A stretch of 12,231 bases of DNA from Pseudomonadota bacterium (GTDB lineage Bacteria; Pseudomonadota; Alphaproteobacteria; UBA8366; JADFVY01), in contig JADFVY010000322.1 in NCBI GenBank assembly GCA_015222795.1, positions 1 through 12,231 of the forward strand, read 5' to 3'. This document shows, in pieces, positions 1 to 7,019 of this stretch. Position numbers and translations under genes: made by a program. Every line of letters begins with the position of its first letter. Position 1 is the stretch's first letter. The notes under the pieces were generated by a model. It was given only the letters and a program-made list of their open reading frames with translations. It had not been told where the DNA came from and did no database searches.

Positions 1-368
1 ACCCGCAGGATATCGAGGCCACCGCCGCCGCCTGCCATCCGGCGCTGCGCCCCAACCACGCGGCGGCCTTCACGGTGGGTGAGGCGGGCGCCGAGAAGCT
101 GGTGATCGTGCAGGAAATCGAGCGCGTCTGGCGCAACCGCGCCGATTACGTTGAGCTGGAAGGCCTGGCCCGCGCGGCAATCGTCGCCGAGCATGAACTG
201 ATGGCCCACCGGGTCACCTTCATCCGCACGGGCTCGCTGCCCAAAACCTCCAGCGGCAAGGTCCAGCGCCACCGCGCGCGCCAGCTATGGCTGGACGGTG
301 AACTGGAAGTCCGGGGTGAGGTCGTGCCGGCCCCAACCCCCGGAAAGAACCGACATGTCGATCGCTGA
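1..368 (+). CDS. Fatty acyl-AMP ligase (FAAL), C-terminal end only
   Basis: An open frame enters from the left edge (first whole codon at base 3) and stops at TGA 366-368, giving 121 residues. It starts with PQDIEATAAACHPALRP and ends with LPKTSSGKVQRHRARQLW. These are the C-terminal subdomain signatures of fatty acyl-AMP ligases of the ANL superfamily; ordinary acyl-CoA synthetases usually have RSGK-IMR instead of SSGK-QR. The Lys of SSGK (visible residue 86) is the conserved adenylation lysine. Family members activate fatty acids as acyl-adenylates and pass them to an acyl carrier or polyketide/peptide synthase without making acyl-CoA. The missing N-terminal domain (about 450 residues) should lie to the left. 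An internal GTG at 75 is not a true start, because homology continues upstream of it. The last 14 bases overlap the thioesterase gene, suggesting one operon. FAAL rather than CoA ligase is inferred from the tail alone. Confidence 0.85.
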   Translation, partial: PQDIEATAAACHPALRPNHAAAFTVGEAGAEKLVIVQEIERVWRNRADYVELEGLARAAIVAEHELMAHRVTFIRTGSLPKTSSGKVQRHRARQLWLDGELEVRGEVVPAPTPGKNRHVDR

Positions 369-780
369 TTTCAAGGACGGCCTGACGCTCGGCAACATCC
401 AGTCGCTGCTGGCCAAGACCCCCTTCGCCCGGCATCTGGAGCCCGAGGTCACGCGCTGCGACGGCGGGTTCGCGGAATTGCGGGTCAAACTGCGCCCGGA
501 TCTCACCCAACATCACGGCTTCGCCCACGGCGCGGTGATCGGCTGCATCGCCGACAGCGCCTGCGCCTGGGCCGCCGCCTCCCTCGCCGGCGACGTGGTG
601 ACCTCGGAATACAAGCTCCACCTGCTGGCCTCCGGCGTCGGCGACTACCTGATCGGCCGCGGCGAAATCATCCAGCCCGGCCGTCGCTTCGTAATCGCCC
701 GCGCCGATGTGTTCGCCGTTAAGGGAGACAGGGAAAGACTGGTGGCTACCGCACTGGCAACGGTGGTGGTGATGCGGTAG
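355..780 (+). CDS. PaaI-type hotdog-fold thioesterase
   Basis: This 141-residue protein has the length and pattern of a single hotdog domain of the PaaI/DUF4442 group. HG at residues 58-59 and the following helix with ADSA (Asp67) match the active-site region. The strands around VVTSEYKLHLLA and GRGEIIQPGRRFVIARADV are typical. Members hydrolyse acyl-CoA or acyl-carrier thioesters in the cytoplasm as dimers or tetramers. I chose ATG 355 because GGAAAG sits about 8 bases upstream; an in-frame GTG at 298 would add 19 residues that lie wholly inside the FAAL gene and do not look like the domain. The start overlaps the FAAL end by 14 bases, so the two are probably coupled, perhaps with the thioesterase releasing or proofreading acyl chains. 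The substrate is unknown. Confidence 0.88.
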   Translation: MSIADFKDGLTLGNIQSLLAKTPFARHLEPEVTRCDGGFAELRVKLRPDLTQHHGFAHGAVIGCIADSACAWAAASLAGDVVTSEYKLHLLASGVGDYLIGRGEIIQPGRRFVIARADVFAVKGDRERLVATALATVVVMR

Positions 781-804
781 GTGGGCGCCTTTCCGATGTC
801 CACC

Positions 805-1878
805 TCACCCCGCCGCGTCCACCATGCCCAGATTGTTGTGATGGCGGACTGTTTCCGGCCAGTTTTGATCCCGCGCGCCCTGTAACAGCACCCGGGACCA
901 GGCGACCCAACCGGACCAGGGGATGCGCTTGTCCCAAGGCGTGCCCCACTGGCACAGCAGTTCCAGCCCCCTTTGCGCCTGGTCCTCGGCGCGCTGGAAA
1001 TTGCCGTCCATCAGGCAGAGCTGGGCCAGCGTCAGGCGCGGCTCGGCGGCCCAGGGATTGCGCGCGATCGCGGCCTCCAGCACCTGGGCGGTCGAATCGC
1101 CCGACTCGGGCTGGATCTGCCCGTTCGCCACCTGCCAGTACAGCGCCGCCGCCCCGGCCTCATCCTCGGGCGCCAGGTCCGCGGTGCAATGGTCGAAGAT
1201 TGGCGGGACCGGCAGGTCGAGGGCCGGCATATGGCGGGCCAGCCGCGACAGCAGGCTCCAGTTCGCCATGCCGGGGCGCATCGGGCCGGGCCACATGACG
1301 ATGCTCCAATGGCCGTTGGCCGGCCGGTCCGAGGTCACGTTCGGATAGCCGGCCATGACGTGGTCCTGCCAGGCGAACCATTGCTCGGCGAGATCGGCCA
1401 GCGTTACCGCCAGGAAAATGCCGACGCGGCGGCGGTCCAGCGCGAATTGTGCGCCGTCGCTATTGGTCAGCACCAGGCCCTCGGCGGGAATTTCATCGCG
1501 CTCCAGAAGCGCGATGGCGAATTCGTTGCGCGGGATGGTGCAGAAGGAATGGATAAGGGATTCTACTTCCTCGCCGACCAGCGATACCAGGTCGCCGCGC
1601 CCGCCTTCGGCATCGAACAAAGCGAGGTCGACATATTCGTTGGAATAGACGCTGTGCAACAGGCCCAGCAGCTGCGCCTTGCGCGGCTGGCCCCACAAAG
1701 CGAGGATGCGGTAGACGCCGATCAGATGGTCACGGAAGCTGCCATGCTTGTGCCAGCATTCGGCCATGTGGCGCTGGTTCAGAACCGCCAGCAGCAGCGG
1801 CAATTCCGGATCGATCGCGGCGAAATCCTCCGCCAGAAAATCCCGGACCCGTTTGGTGACGACCATTCTCTCGCTCAT
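805..1878 (-). CDS. DUF6817 domain protein with C-terminal TPR-like helices
   Basis: A 357-residue, apparently soluble protein without signal peptide or membrane segment. Residues about 30-125 carry a histidine-rich helical pattern like DUF6817: H43 and H45, then H51, the segment LLGLLHSVYSNEY (His75), and later SLVGEEVESLIHSFCTIPR. The spacing resembles HD-type metal-binding helices, but a full HD motif is not clear and no reaction is known for the family. Residues about 266-310 (AAIARNPWAAEPRLTLAQL and following) look like one or two TPR helix pairs, which usually mediate protein contacts. The start at 1878 forms an ATGA overlap with the stop of the upstream permease gene, so the two are almost certainly cotranscribed and coupled. 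The frame stays open upstream to 2511, but that part is a shadow of the permease gene. Domain naming is by remembered pattern; function unknown. Confidence 0.8.
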   Translation of the reverse strand: MSERMVVTKRVRDFLAEDFAAIDPELPLLLAVLNQRHMAECWHKHGSFRDHLIGVYRILALWGQPRKAQLLGLLHSVYSNEYVDLALFDAEGGRGDLVSLVGEEVESLIHSFCTIPRNEFAIALLERDEIPAEGLVLTNSDGAQFALDRRRVGIFLAVTLADLAEQWFAWQDHVMAGYPNVTSDRPANGHWSIVMWPGPMRPGMANWSLLSRLARHMPALDLPVPPIFDHCTADLAPEDEAGAAALYWQVANGQIQPESGDSTAQVLEAAIARNPWAAEPRLTLAQLCLMDGNFQRAEDQAQRGLELLCQWGTPWDKRIPWSGWVAWSRVLLQGARDQNWPETVRHHNNLGMVDAAG

Positions 1879-2828
1879 GTCACGCCCAACAACAATAGCA
1901 ACACCGATACCGAGCCGACCGACAGGACTGTCGACAGCAGGATATTGGCCGATGTTTCGGCCACGAAAACCTGATAGCGCTGGGCGATCACGAAGGCCGT
2001 GGCGCCAGCCGGCATGGCGGCCGACATGATTGTGGAGGCCGCCCATATGGGCTCCAGCGGGAACAGGGTTTCGATCAGCACCCAGGCGGCAAAGGGATGC
2101 ACCGCCAGCGTCAGGAAGGTCAGCAGCCCGGCCTGCCGCCCGACATGCTTCAGCGACTGCCCCGAAATGAACACCCCCAGCGAAAACAGCGTCACCGGGA
2201 TCGCGCCGCCCCCCAGCAGCCGGCAGAAATCCACCACCACTTCGGGCAGGGTAATCCGGAAGACAGGCACCATCACCCCGATGGCGACCGGAATGGTGAT
2301 CGGGTTTTTCAACAAGGCCATGACGATCTGGCGCAGGATTTTCGCCTTCGACGCGGCCTGCCCCGCCGCCGCGCGGCTCTTGTCGGTCTCGATCAGGAAG
2401 ATCGTCGTGCTCATCACGAAGACCGCCAGGATGGTGACGCCCAGCACCGCCGGCAGCGCCCCGTCCTCGCCGAAGGCATTGATCGCCAGCGGAATGCCGA
2501 TATAGCCGCAATTGGCGAAGGTCACGTTGATACAGCGCATCGACATGATAGACAGGCTATCGCGGTATATGTAGCGGCTGATCAGCGCCGTCACCCCATA
2601 GGTGATGACCAGCGCGCCGATCCAGACATAAAGGAAATTAGCGTAGAATATGCGCTCGCGCGGGGCCTGGGAGACCAGGATGAACAACAGCGCCGGCAGG
2701 GCGAAATAATAAACGAACCGGTTCAGCGCATTGATGCCGTCCTTGCCAAGCAACCCGGCGCGCCCGGCCACATAGCCGCAGAGCGTGATGCCGAACACCG
2801 GCAGGATGATATTGATCAGCGCCAGCAT
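1875..2828 (-). CDS. AEC family (auxin efflux carrier-like) transporter
   Basis: A 317-residue hydrophobic protein with about ten predicted membrane helices. It begins MLALINIILPVFGITLCGYVAG and contains FVYYFALPALLF, FANCGYIGIPLAINAFGEDG, a basic cytoplasmic loop, then LLKNPITIPVAIGVMVP and SAAMPAGATAFVIAQRY. These are the hallmark motifs and two five-helix halves of the AEC (PF03547) family, which moves small organic molecules such as malate or malonate across the inner membrane; the substrate here cannot be assigned. The start at 2828 is preferred over longer in-frame starts because GGGAGG (minus strand, 2835-2840) lies 6 bases upstream and the extra 31 residues would be hydrophilic and unlike the family. 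Its stop overlaps the DUF6817 gene by four bases. A possible sigma-70-like promoter lies at 2887-2914. Confidence 0.92.
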   Translation of the reverse strand: MLALINIILPVFGITLCGYVAGRAGLLGKDGINALNRFVYYFALPALLFILVSQAPRERIFYANFLYVWIGALVITYGVTALISRYIYRDSLSIMSMRCINVTFANCGYIGIPLAINAFGEDGALPAVLGVTILAVFVMSTTIFLIETDKSRAAAGQAASKAKILRQIVMALLKNPITIPVAIGVMVPVFRITLPEVVVDFCRLLGGGAIPVTLFSLGVFISGQSLKHVGRQAGLLTFLTLAVHPFAAWVLIETLFPLEPIWAASTIMSAAMPAGATAFVIAQRYQVFVAETSANILLSTVLSVGSVSVLLLLLGVT

Positions 2829-2886
2829 GTTTTTCCTCCCGTACCGCCTGAAACAGGTTTGCCGTCCACTACTTTTCGCTCGGTTG

Positions 2887-2914
2887 TTTATACTAGCAAC
2901 GCGAGCAAAAGCAA
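2887..2914 (-). promoter_or_regulatory. Possible promoter of the AEC transporter/DUF6817 unit
   Basis: On the minus strand TTGCTT (2914-2909) and TATAAA (2892-2887) are separated by 16 bases, about 60 bases upstream of the transporter start. This resembles a sigma-70 promoter in a locally AT-richer stretch. It was found by eye and is not proven. Confidence 0.4.
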
Positions 2915-2972
2915 TTAGCATTTATCGATATTGGATGGTAATGCGGCGCCGCCCTGTTTTGACGTGGATAAT

Positions 2973-2998
2973 GGCGACGGGCGCGCGCCCGGGCCGCC
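2973..2998 (-). terminator. GC-rich palindrome just after the NTF2-like gene, possible terminator
   Basis: Bases 2978-2991 form a perfect 14-bp palindrome (CGGGCGCGCGCCCG), flanked by GGCG (2973-2976) and CGCC (2995-2998). It begins 4 bases after the stop of the minus-strand NTF2-like gene. No U-tract follows on either strand, so it may instead be a protein site or chance in GC-rich DNA. Confidence 0.28.
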
Positions 2999-3001
2999 GG
3001 A

Positions 3002-3385
3002 CTACAATGGCTCCGCGTGCCACAGCTTGCTGTATATGCGCCAGCCATCGTCGGTTTTCAGAAGCAGCATCAAATCGGTGAACCGCTTGTTGAGATAGCG
3101 ATCGGTCACGCGGACCATGGCGACCTTGCCCTTGATATCCACCGAATCGAGCGTCATTTCGAAGGGCTCGCCGTTCTCGGCCGGTGGTGGCTGACTGGCT
3201 GCGAAATTTCGGAATTCCCCGCAATCCATCTCGACGAGCTCGCCGGTGTCGCCGCGAAAGCCCGTGATTGTTGCGTTAGGGTGGAAAGACGCCTCGATAT
3301 CCTCCGCCTTGCTCTGGTACATGCCGGCAAAATAAAGATCGATGGTTTGCGCGATTCCGTCCCGGTCTGAAAGGGTGTTCCGCAT
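3002..3385 (-). CDS. NTF2-like (SnoaL / lumazine-binding-like) family protein
   Basis: A 127-residue cytoplasmic protein with no signal sequence. The N-terminal helix pattern DRDGIAQTIDLYFAGMYQ, then IEASFHPNATITGFRGDTGEL, then strands ending in DLMLLLKTDDGWRIYSKLWH match the cone-shaped NTF2-like fold, closest by eye to the putative lumazine-binding (PF12893)/DUF4440 group. Members are small ligand-binding proteins or enzymes of very varied function, so none is assigned. ATG 3385 has GAGGAAG about 8 bases upstream. The gene is divergent from the response regulator across a 97-bp gap that holds a TATAAT on this strand (3451-3446) and a palindrome, so expression may be linked to the two-component system. 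A GC-rich palindrome follows its stop. Confidence 0.82.
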   Translation of the reverse strand: MRNTLSDRDGIAQTIDLYFAGMYQSKAEDIEASFHPNATITGFRGDTGELVEMDCGEFRNFAASQPPPAENGEPFEMTLDSVDIKGKVAMVRVTDRYLNKRFTDLMLLLKTDDGWRIYSKLWHAEPL

Positions 3386-3422
3386 GGCTGTTTCTTCCTC
3401 ATTCGGCCGTGACGATTTCGTG

Positions 3423-3437
3423 ATAACCTGCGGTTAT
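3423..3437. promoter_or_regulatory. Inverted repeat in divergent promoter region, possible operator
   Basis: ATAACC (3423-3428) and GGTTAT (3432-3437) form a perfect 6-bp inverted repeat around TGC. It lies between the divergent NTF2-like and response regulator genes. It falls where the -35 element of the rightward promoter would be and just downstream of the leftward -10, a plausible place for an autoregulator. The binding protein is not known. Confidence 0.4.
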
Positions 3438-3445
3438 GCTGCGCC

Positions 3446-3455
3446 ATTATATACT
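3446..3455. promoter_or_regulatory. Overlapping divergent -10 elements
   Basis: The same AT-rich patch reads TATAAT on the minus strand (3451-3446), toward the NTF2-like gene, and TATACT on the plus strand (3450-3455), toward the response regulator. Neither has a good -35: TGCTTT at 3474-3469 for the minus direction, and nothing close to TTGACA for the plus direction. An activator-dependent rightward promoter is possible. Confidence 0.4.
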
Positions 3456-3482
3456 GGCTGAAACTGTGAAAGCATTCCACCC

Positions 3483-4243
<761 letters not shown>

Positions 4244-4247
<4 letters not shown>

Positions 4248-5719
4248 TGCCGCGCACCCTGTCGGCCAAACTCACCCTGGCGCTGATCGCTATTCTCGCC
4301 GTGACGGGGGCCGCCTGGATCGCGCTGACCCTGGCCTCGACCCGGCTTTACCAGGAAGAGGTGGACCAGAGCCTGAATGCCCCGCTGGCGCAATATATCG
4401 CCGACGCATACCCGCTGATCGCGGGCGGCGAGGTCAACCAGCCGGCCTTGAAGGACCTGTTCGATAAGCTGATGGTTATCAATCCGCGGATCGAGGTTTA
4501 TCTGCTGGATGGTGATGGTGAGATACTGGCCTTTTCCGCCGATCCGGGCCGGGTGAAGCGCGATGTGGTGGATCTGGTCCCCATAATGGACTGGCTGGCT
4601 GGGCCCGACATGCTGCCGTTGCGTGGTGACGACCCGCGTAATACGACCGGACAGAAACCCTTTACCGCGGCGCCGGTGATGGATGGGAACGCGGTGGCCG
4701 GTTACCTTTATGTCGTGCTGGGCGGCGAGAAATACGATTCCGTTGCCGGCATGGTCTCGGAAAGCCTGATCGTGCGGCTGGCGCTGTTTGCCGGCGGGCT
4801 GGGGTTGCTGGTGGCGCTGGCGGCGGGCGCGCTGTCCTTCGCCTGGCTGACGCGCCGGCTGCGCCGTCTGACGCAGGCGGTCGACCGGTTCCGCGACGAG
4901 GGCTTCGAAACGCCGATGAAACTGGCCGGCTGGCGTCGCGGCGGCGACGAGATCGACCGGTTGGGCGTAACAGTCGAGGAAATGTCGCAACGCATCGCCG
5001 ACCAGATAGAACAACTCCGCCAGGCCGACGCGGCGCGCCGTGACATGGTCGCCAATATCTCGCATGATTTGCGCACGCCGCTGGCCTCGCTGCAGGGCTA
5101 TCTGGAAACCCTGCTGATGAAGGAAGACAGCTTCACGCCTGAGGAAAAGCACAAATATATCGACCTCGCGGCGCGCCAGGGCGATCGGCTCAGCCGTTTG
5201 GTGACCGAACTGTTCGAACTCACCATGCTGGATTCGACCGGCACGCGGCTGAATTTCGAGCCCTTCTCGCTGGCCGAACTGGTGCAGGACGTAACCCAGA
5301 AATTCCAACCCCAGGCCGAACGCCGCAACATGACGCTGGAGCTGGACATGCCCGCCGGCGCGCCCTTCGTGCGGGCCGATATCGGGCTGATCGAGCGCGT
5401 GCTGGAAAACCTGATCGAGAACGCCATCAAATACACCCCCGAGGGCGGCAAGGTCTCGCTGACCCTTGTCCCCGGCGCTGACGGCATCGAGGCGCGTGTC
5501 ACCGACACCGGCCCCGGCATTCCCGAGGCCGACCGCGACCGCATCTTCGAGCGCTTCTACCGGGTCGAGAAATCCCGCGCCGACGCGCCCGAAGGCGCCG
5601 GGCTGGGCCTGGCGATTACCCGTCGCATCCTGCAGCTTCATGACAGCCCAATTCATGTCGAAAGCACCCCGGGCCATGGCGCCGCCTTCTCTTTCAGCCT
5701 CCCCCTCGCGCAGATGTGA
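4244..5719 (+). CDS. Sensor histidine kinase (HAMP, HisKA, HATPase)
   Basis: A 491-residue inner-membrane kinase. Membrane helix 1 is about residues 10-31, a periplasmic sensor region spans about 32-173, and helix 2 covers about 176-200. A HAMP linker follows (about 201-255). The HisKA domain has NISHDLRTPLASLQGYLETL with phosphorylated His274, and the ATPase domain has the N box NLIENAIKYTPEGG (Asn389, Asn393), DTGPGIP (G1), FERFYRVEKSR (F box) and GAGLGLAI (G2). All catalytic boxes are intact. It should autophosphorylate and pass phosphate to the response regulator, to which it is coupled by an ATGA overlap. The periplasmic region has no Cys, His-cluster or other metal motif that I can recognise, so the signal is not evident. 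A hairpin follows directly after its stop, then the Cys-rich gene 128 bases on. Confidence 0.95.
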
Positions 5720-5720
5720 A

Positions 5721-5747
5721 CGAAATCGGCCCTCCGGGACGGTTTCG
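5721..5747 (+). terminator. Stem-loop right after the histidine kinase stop
   Basis: CGAAATCG (5721-5728) pairs with CGGTTTCG (5740-5747) with one G-U pair. After a G/A mismatch, CCC/GGG continues the stem to a 3-base loop. It starts 2 bases after the kinase stop. No U-run follows, so it may be a weak terminator, an mRNA 3' protecting hairpin or a processing site. Confidence 0.4.
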
Positions 5748-5761
5748 TGATACTTGCGGGA

Positions 5762-5790
5762 TGAACCCGTGACGGCGGCCGGGCTATTAT
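5762..5790 (+). promoter_or_regulatory. Possible promoter for the Cys-rich protein gene
   Basis: TATTAT (5785-5790) matches five of six bases of a -10 element; with a 17-base spacer the -35 position reads TGAACC (5762-5767), a poor match. Transcription would start near 5797, at the edge of the inverted repeat at 5798-5814. The weak -35 would fit an activated promoter, but this is only inference. Confidence 0.33.
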
Positions 5791-5797
5791 CCTTCCT

Positions 5798-5814
5798 ACA
5801 GGGAGACGCCCTGT
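5798..5814 (+). promoter_or_regulatory. Inverted repeat in the leader of the Cys-rich gene
   Basis: ACAGGG (5798-5803) and CCCTGT (5809-5814) are perfect inverted arms around AGACG, 33 bases before the start codon. If transcription begins near 5797 this would be a hairpin at the mRNA 5' end; as DNA it could be an operator. Neither role is shown. Confidence 0.4.
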
Positions 5815-5847
5815 CCATAGCAACATATTCGGGAAGAGAGATAACCA

Positions 5848-6135
5848 ATGCCGATCAACGACAGCAAATTCAAGACCGCCTTCGCCGCCGGTGCCGCCGC
5901 CGCCGCCATGGCCATGGCCGTGCCCGGCTTATCCTTCGCGGCCGGCTGCAATCCGTGCAATCCCTGCGCGGCCTGTGTGCAGAACCCCTGCAACCCCTGC
6001 TGCGCTAATCCCTGTGCGGCCAAGAACCCCTGCAATCCTTGCGCGGCGGCCAACCCGTGCAACCCCTGTGCGGCGGCCAACCCGTGCAATCCCTGCGCGG
6101 CGACCAACCCGTGCAATCCCTGCGCGGCCCAGTAA
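5848..6135 (+). CDS. Exported Cys-rich Asn-Pro-Cys repeat protein (function unknown)
   Basis: A 95-residue protein starting at ATG 5848, with GGAAGAGAG 9-17 bases upstream. Residues 1-31 look like a Sec signal peptide: Lys8 and Lys10, an Ala-rich core, and a likely cut in SFA|AG after Ala31. The mature part of about 64 residues has 16 cysteines (34, 37, 40, 43, 48, 51, 52, 56, 62, 65, 71, 74, 80, 83, 89, 92), mostly as NPCNPC, giving repeated CxxC spacing. It contains one Lys, no acidic and no aromatic residue. Residues 60-95 are four copies of NPCNPCAA plus one variable residue (A, A, T, Q). The DNA units are nearly identical, so the array probably grew by slippage. The composition suggests thiolate metal binding (metallothionein-like), redox work, or a modified peptide in the periplasm or outside. 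It follows a two-component system and is closed by a terminator. No modification enzyme or known family partner lies nearby. Confidence 0.82.
   Translation: MPINDSKFKTAFAAGAAAAAMAMAVPGLSFAAGCNPCNPCAACVQNPCNPCCANPCAAKNPCNPCAAANPCNPCAAANPCNPCAATNPCNPCAAQ
6025..6132 (+). repeat. Four tandem 27-bp in-frame units within the Cys-rich gene
   Basis: Units begin at 6025, 6052, 6079 and 6106, each encoding NPCNPCAAx. Differences are few and mostly synonymous (AAC/AAT, CCC/CCG/CCT, TGC/TGT). Units 3 and 4 are identical over their first 23 bases. This points to recent slippage or recombination, so copy number may vary between strains. Confidence 0.9.
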
Positions 6136-6151
6136 TCCGAGAATAGCGGGC

Positions 6152-6179
6152 ACGACTGTCCAACGACTGCCCACGACTG
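6152..6179 (+). repeat. Three phased copies of ACGACTG
   Basis: The heptamer ACGACTG occurs at 6152, 6163 and 6173, spaced 11 and 10 bases (about one helical turn), between the Cys-rich gene stop and the terminator stem, whose first two bases overlap the last copy. It may be a protein site, a slippage relic or chance. Confidence 0.5.
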
Positions 6180-6219
6180 CGCCGGTGGAGCCCTTAACAG
6201 GCCGCCGGCGCATTTTTTT
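6178..6219 (+). terminator. Intrinsic (Rho-independent) terminator of the Cys-rich gene
   Basis: An 11-bp stem, TGCGCCGGTGG (6178-6188) with CCGCCGGCGCA (6202-6212) including one G-U pair, is followed at once by seven T (6213-6219). It lies about 43 bases after the gene stop. The reverse direction has no U-tract, so it should not end the converging livF transcript. Confidence 0.9.
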
Positions 6220-6296
6220 CGGTGAGGATTGAATGGGAAAACAAGACGTTATTGCTGCCCGCCACCCGGCCTGATACTGACCACTAGTGTCTGGTG

Positions 6297-7019
6297 TTAA
6301 ATGGCCAGATATTCGTGGCGAAGGTCTTCGTTGTCCAAAACTTCTTGAGCGGAGCCTCTGAACGCCACCAGCCCCATGTCGATGATAAGCGCCGTATCCG
6401 CTATTTTCAGGGCTGCAATAGCGTTTTGCTCGACGATGATGGTGGTGATTCCCAGCTCCTTGACCTGAATCAGGATTCTCTCGATTTCCTGGACGATAAC
6501 GGGCGCAAGCCCCTCGTATGGTTCGTCCAGCAGCAGCAGTTTTATGTCCCTGGCCAGCGCCCGCGCGACGGCCAGCATTTGTTGCTCACCACCGGACAAG
6601 GTCACCCCGTCCTGTTTTCTGCGTTCGGCGAGGCGTGGAAAATGCTGGTAGATCTTCTCTATTTCCCATCCCTTGGGTTCGGCCACTTGCGACAAAATCA
6701 GATTTTCCTCGACCGACAGGCCGCCGATGATACGGCGGTCCTCGGGCACGAGCTGAATGCCTTCGCGCGCCGCCTGGTAAGACTTCATTTCGTGGATAGG
6801 CTTGCCTTGAAGATAAAACTCGCCACTGGCAAGCGCCGGATTGTCGACCCGCGCCAGGGTGCGCAGCGTCGATGTTTTGCCGGCGCCGTTGCGGCCCAGC
6901 AAGGCCATGATCTCGCCTTCCTTAACCTCGAAGGAAACGCCCTGGACAATATAGGACTCGCCGTAATAGGCGTGAATGTCCTTAACGACGAAGAACGGGT
7001 CTGTTTCAGACGTACTCAC
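6297..7019 (-). CDS. livF: HAAT-family ABC importer ATPase, LivF type
   Basis: A 240-residue cytoplasmic ATPase. It has Walker A GRNGAGKT (residues 42-49), the LivF-typical LVPEDRRIIGGLSVEENL, an intact signature LSGGEQQ (141-147), Walker B LLLLDEP (161-167) and the H-loop as IIVEQN, in which the usual His is Gln, as is normal for LivF. With LivG it powers uptake through LivH/LivM. The start is GTG 7019, which overlaps the livG stop by four bases (GTGA), and this agrees with the family N-terminus. It is the last gene of the operon; I see no clear intrinsic terminator after its stop before the converging Cys-rich gene. The family handles branched-chain amino acids, other amino acids, urea or amides, so the symbol marks position in the complex, not substrate. 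Confidence 0.93.
   Translation of the reverse strand: MSTSETDPFFVVKDIHAYYGESYIVQGVSFEVKEGEIMALLGRNGAGKTSTLRTLARVDNPALASGEFYLQGKPIHEMKSYQAAREGIQLVPEDRRIIGGLSVEENLILSQVAEPKGWEIEKIYQHFPRLAERRKQDGVTLSGGEQQMLAVARALARDIKLLLLDEPYEGLAPVIVQEIERILIQVKELGITTIIVEQNAIAALKIADTALIIDMGLVAFRGSAQEVLDNEDLRHEYLAI

Noticed and set aside
779..805. AGGTGG/CCACCT inverted pair between the converging thioesterase and DUF6817 genes, possible two-way terminator
   Set aside because: The stem is only 6 bp with a 15-base loop, overlaps both stop codons and has no T-tract on either side.
973..1974. Long plus-strand frame opposite the DUF6817 gene
   Set aside because: Composition is typical of an antisense frame in GC-rich DNA, and it extends into the permease gene without any family likeness.
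805..2511. A 568-codon minus-strand frame including the DUF6817 gene and much of the permease region
   Set aside because: Only the part from 1878 onward is protein-like. The upstream 211 codons are an alternate-frame reading of the AEC permease gene, which has clear motifs in its own frame.
2097..2918. Long plus-strand frame opposite the AEC permease gene
   Set aside because: Highly enriched in Gln, His, Arg and Asp, the mirror of a hydrophobic membrane protein; not a plausible protein.
5796..6116. Minus-strand repetitive frame (HGLAAAQGLHG repeats) opposite the Cys-rich gene
   Set aside because: The repeats follow from the 27-bp DNA units. The plus frame has signal peptide, ribosome site and terminator; the minus frame has none of these in the right order.
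6260..6300. CACTAGTG palindrome near the livF stop as a terminator for the importer
   Set aside because: It is short, has no loop and no U-tract on the minus strand; it may simply be chance.
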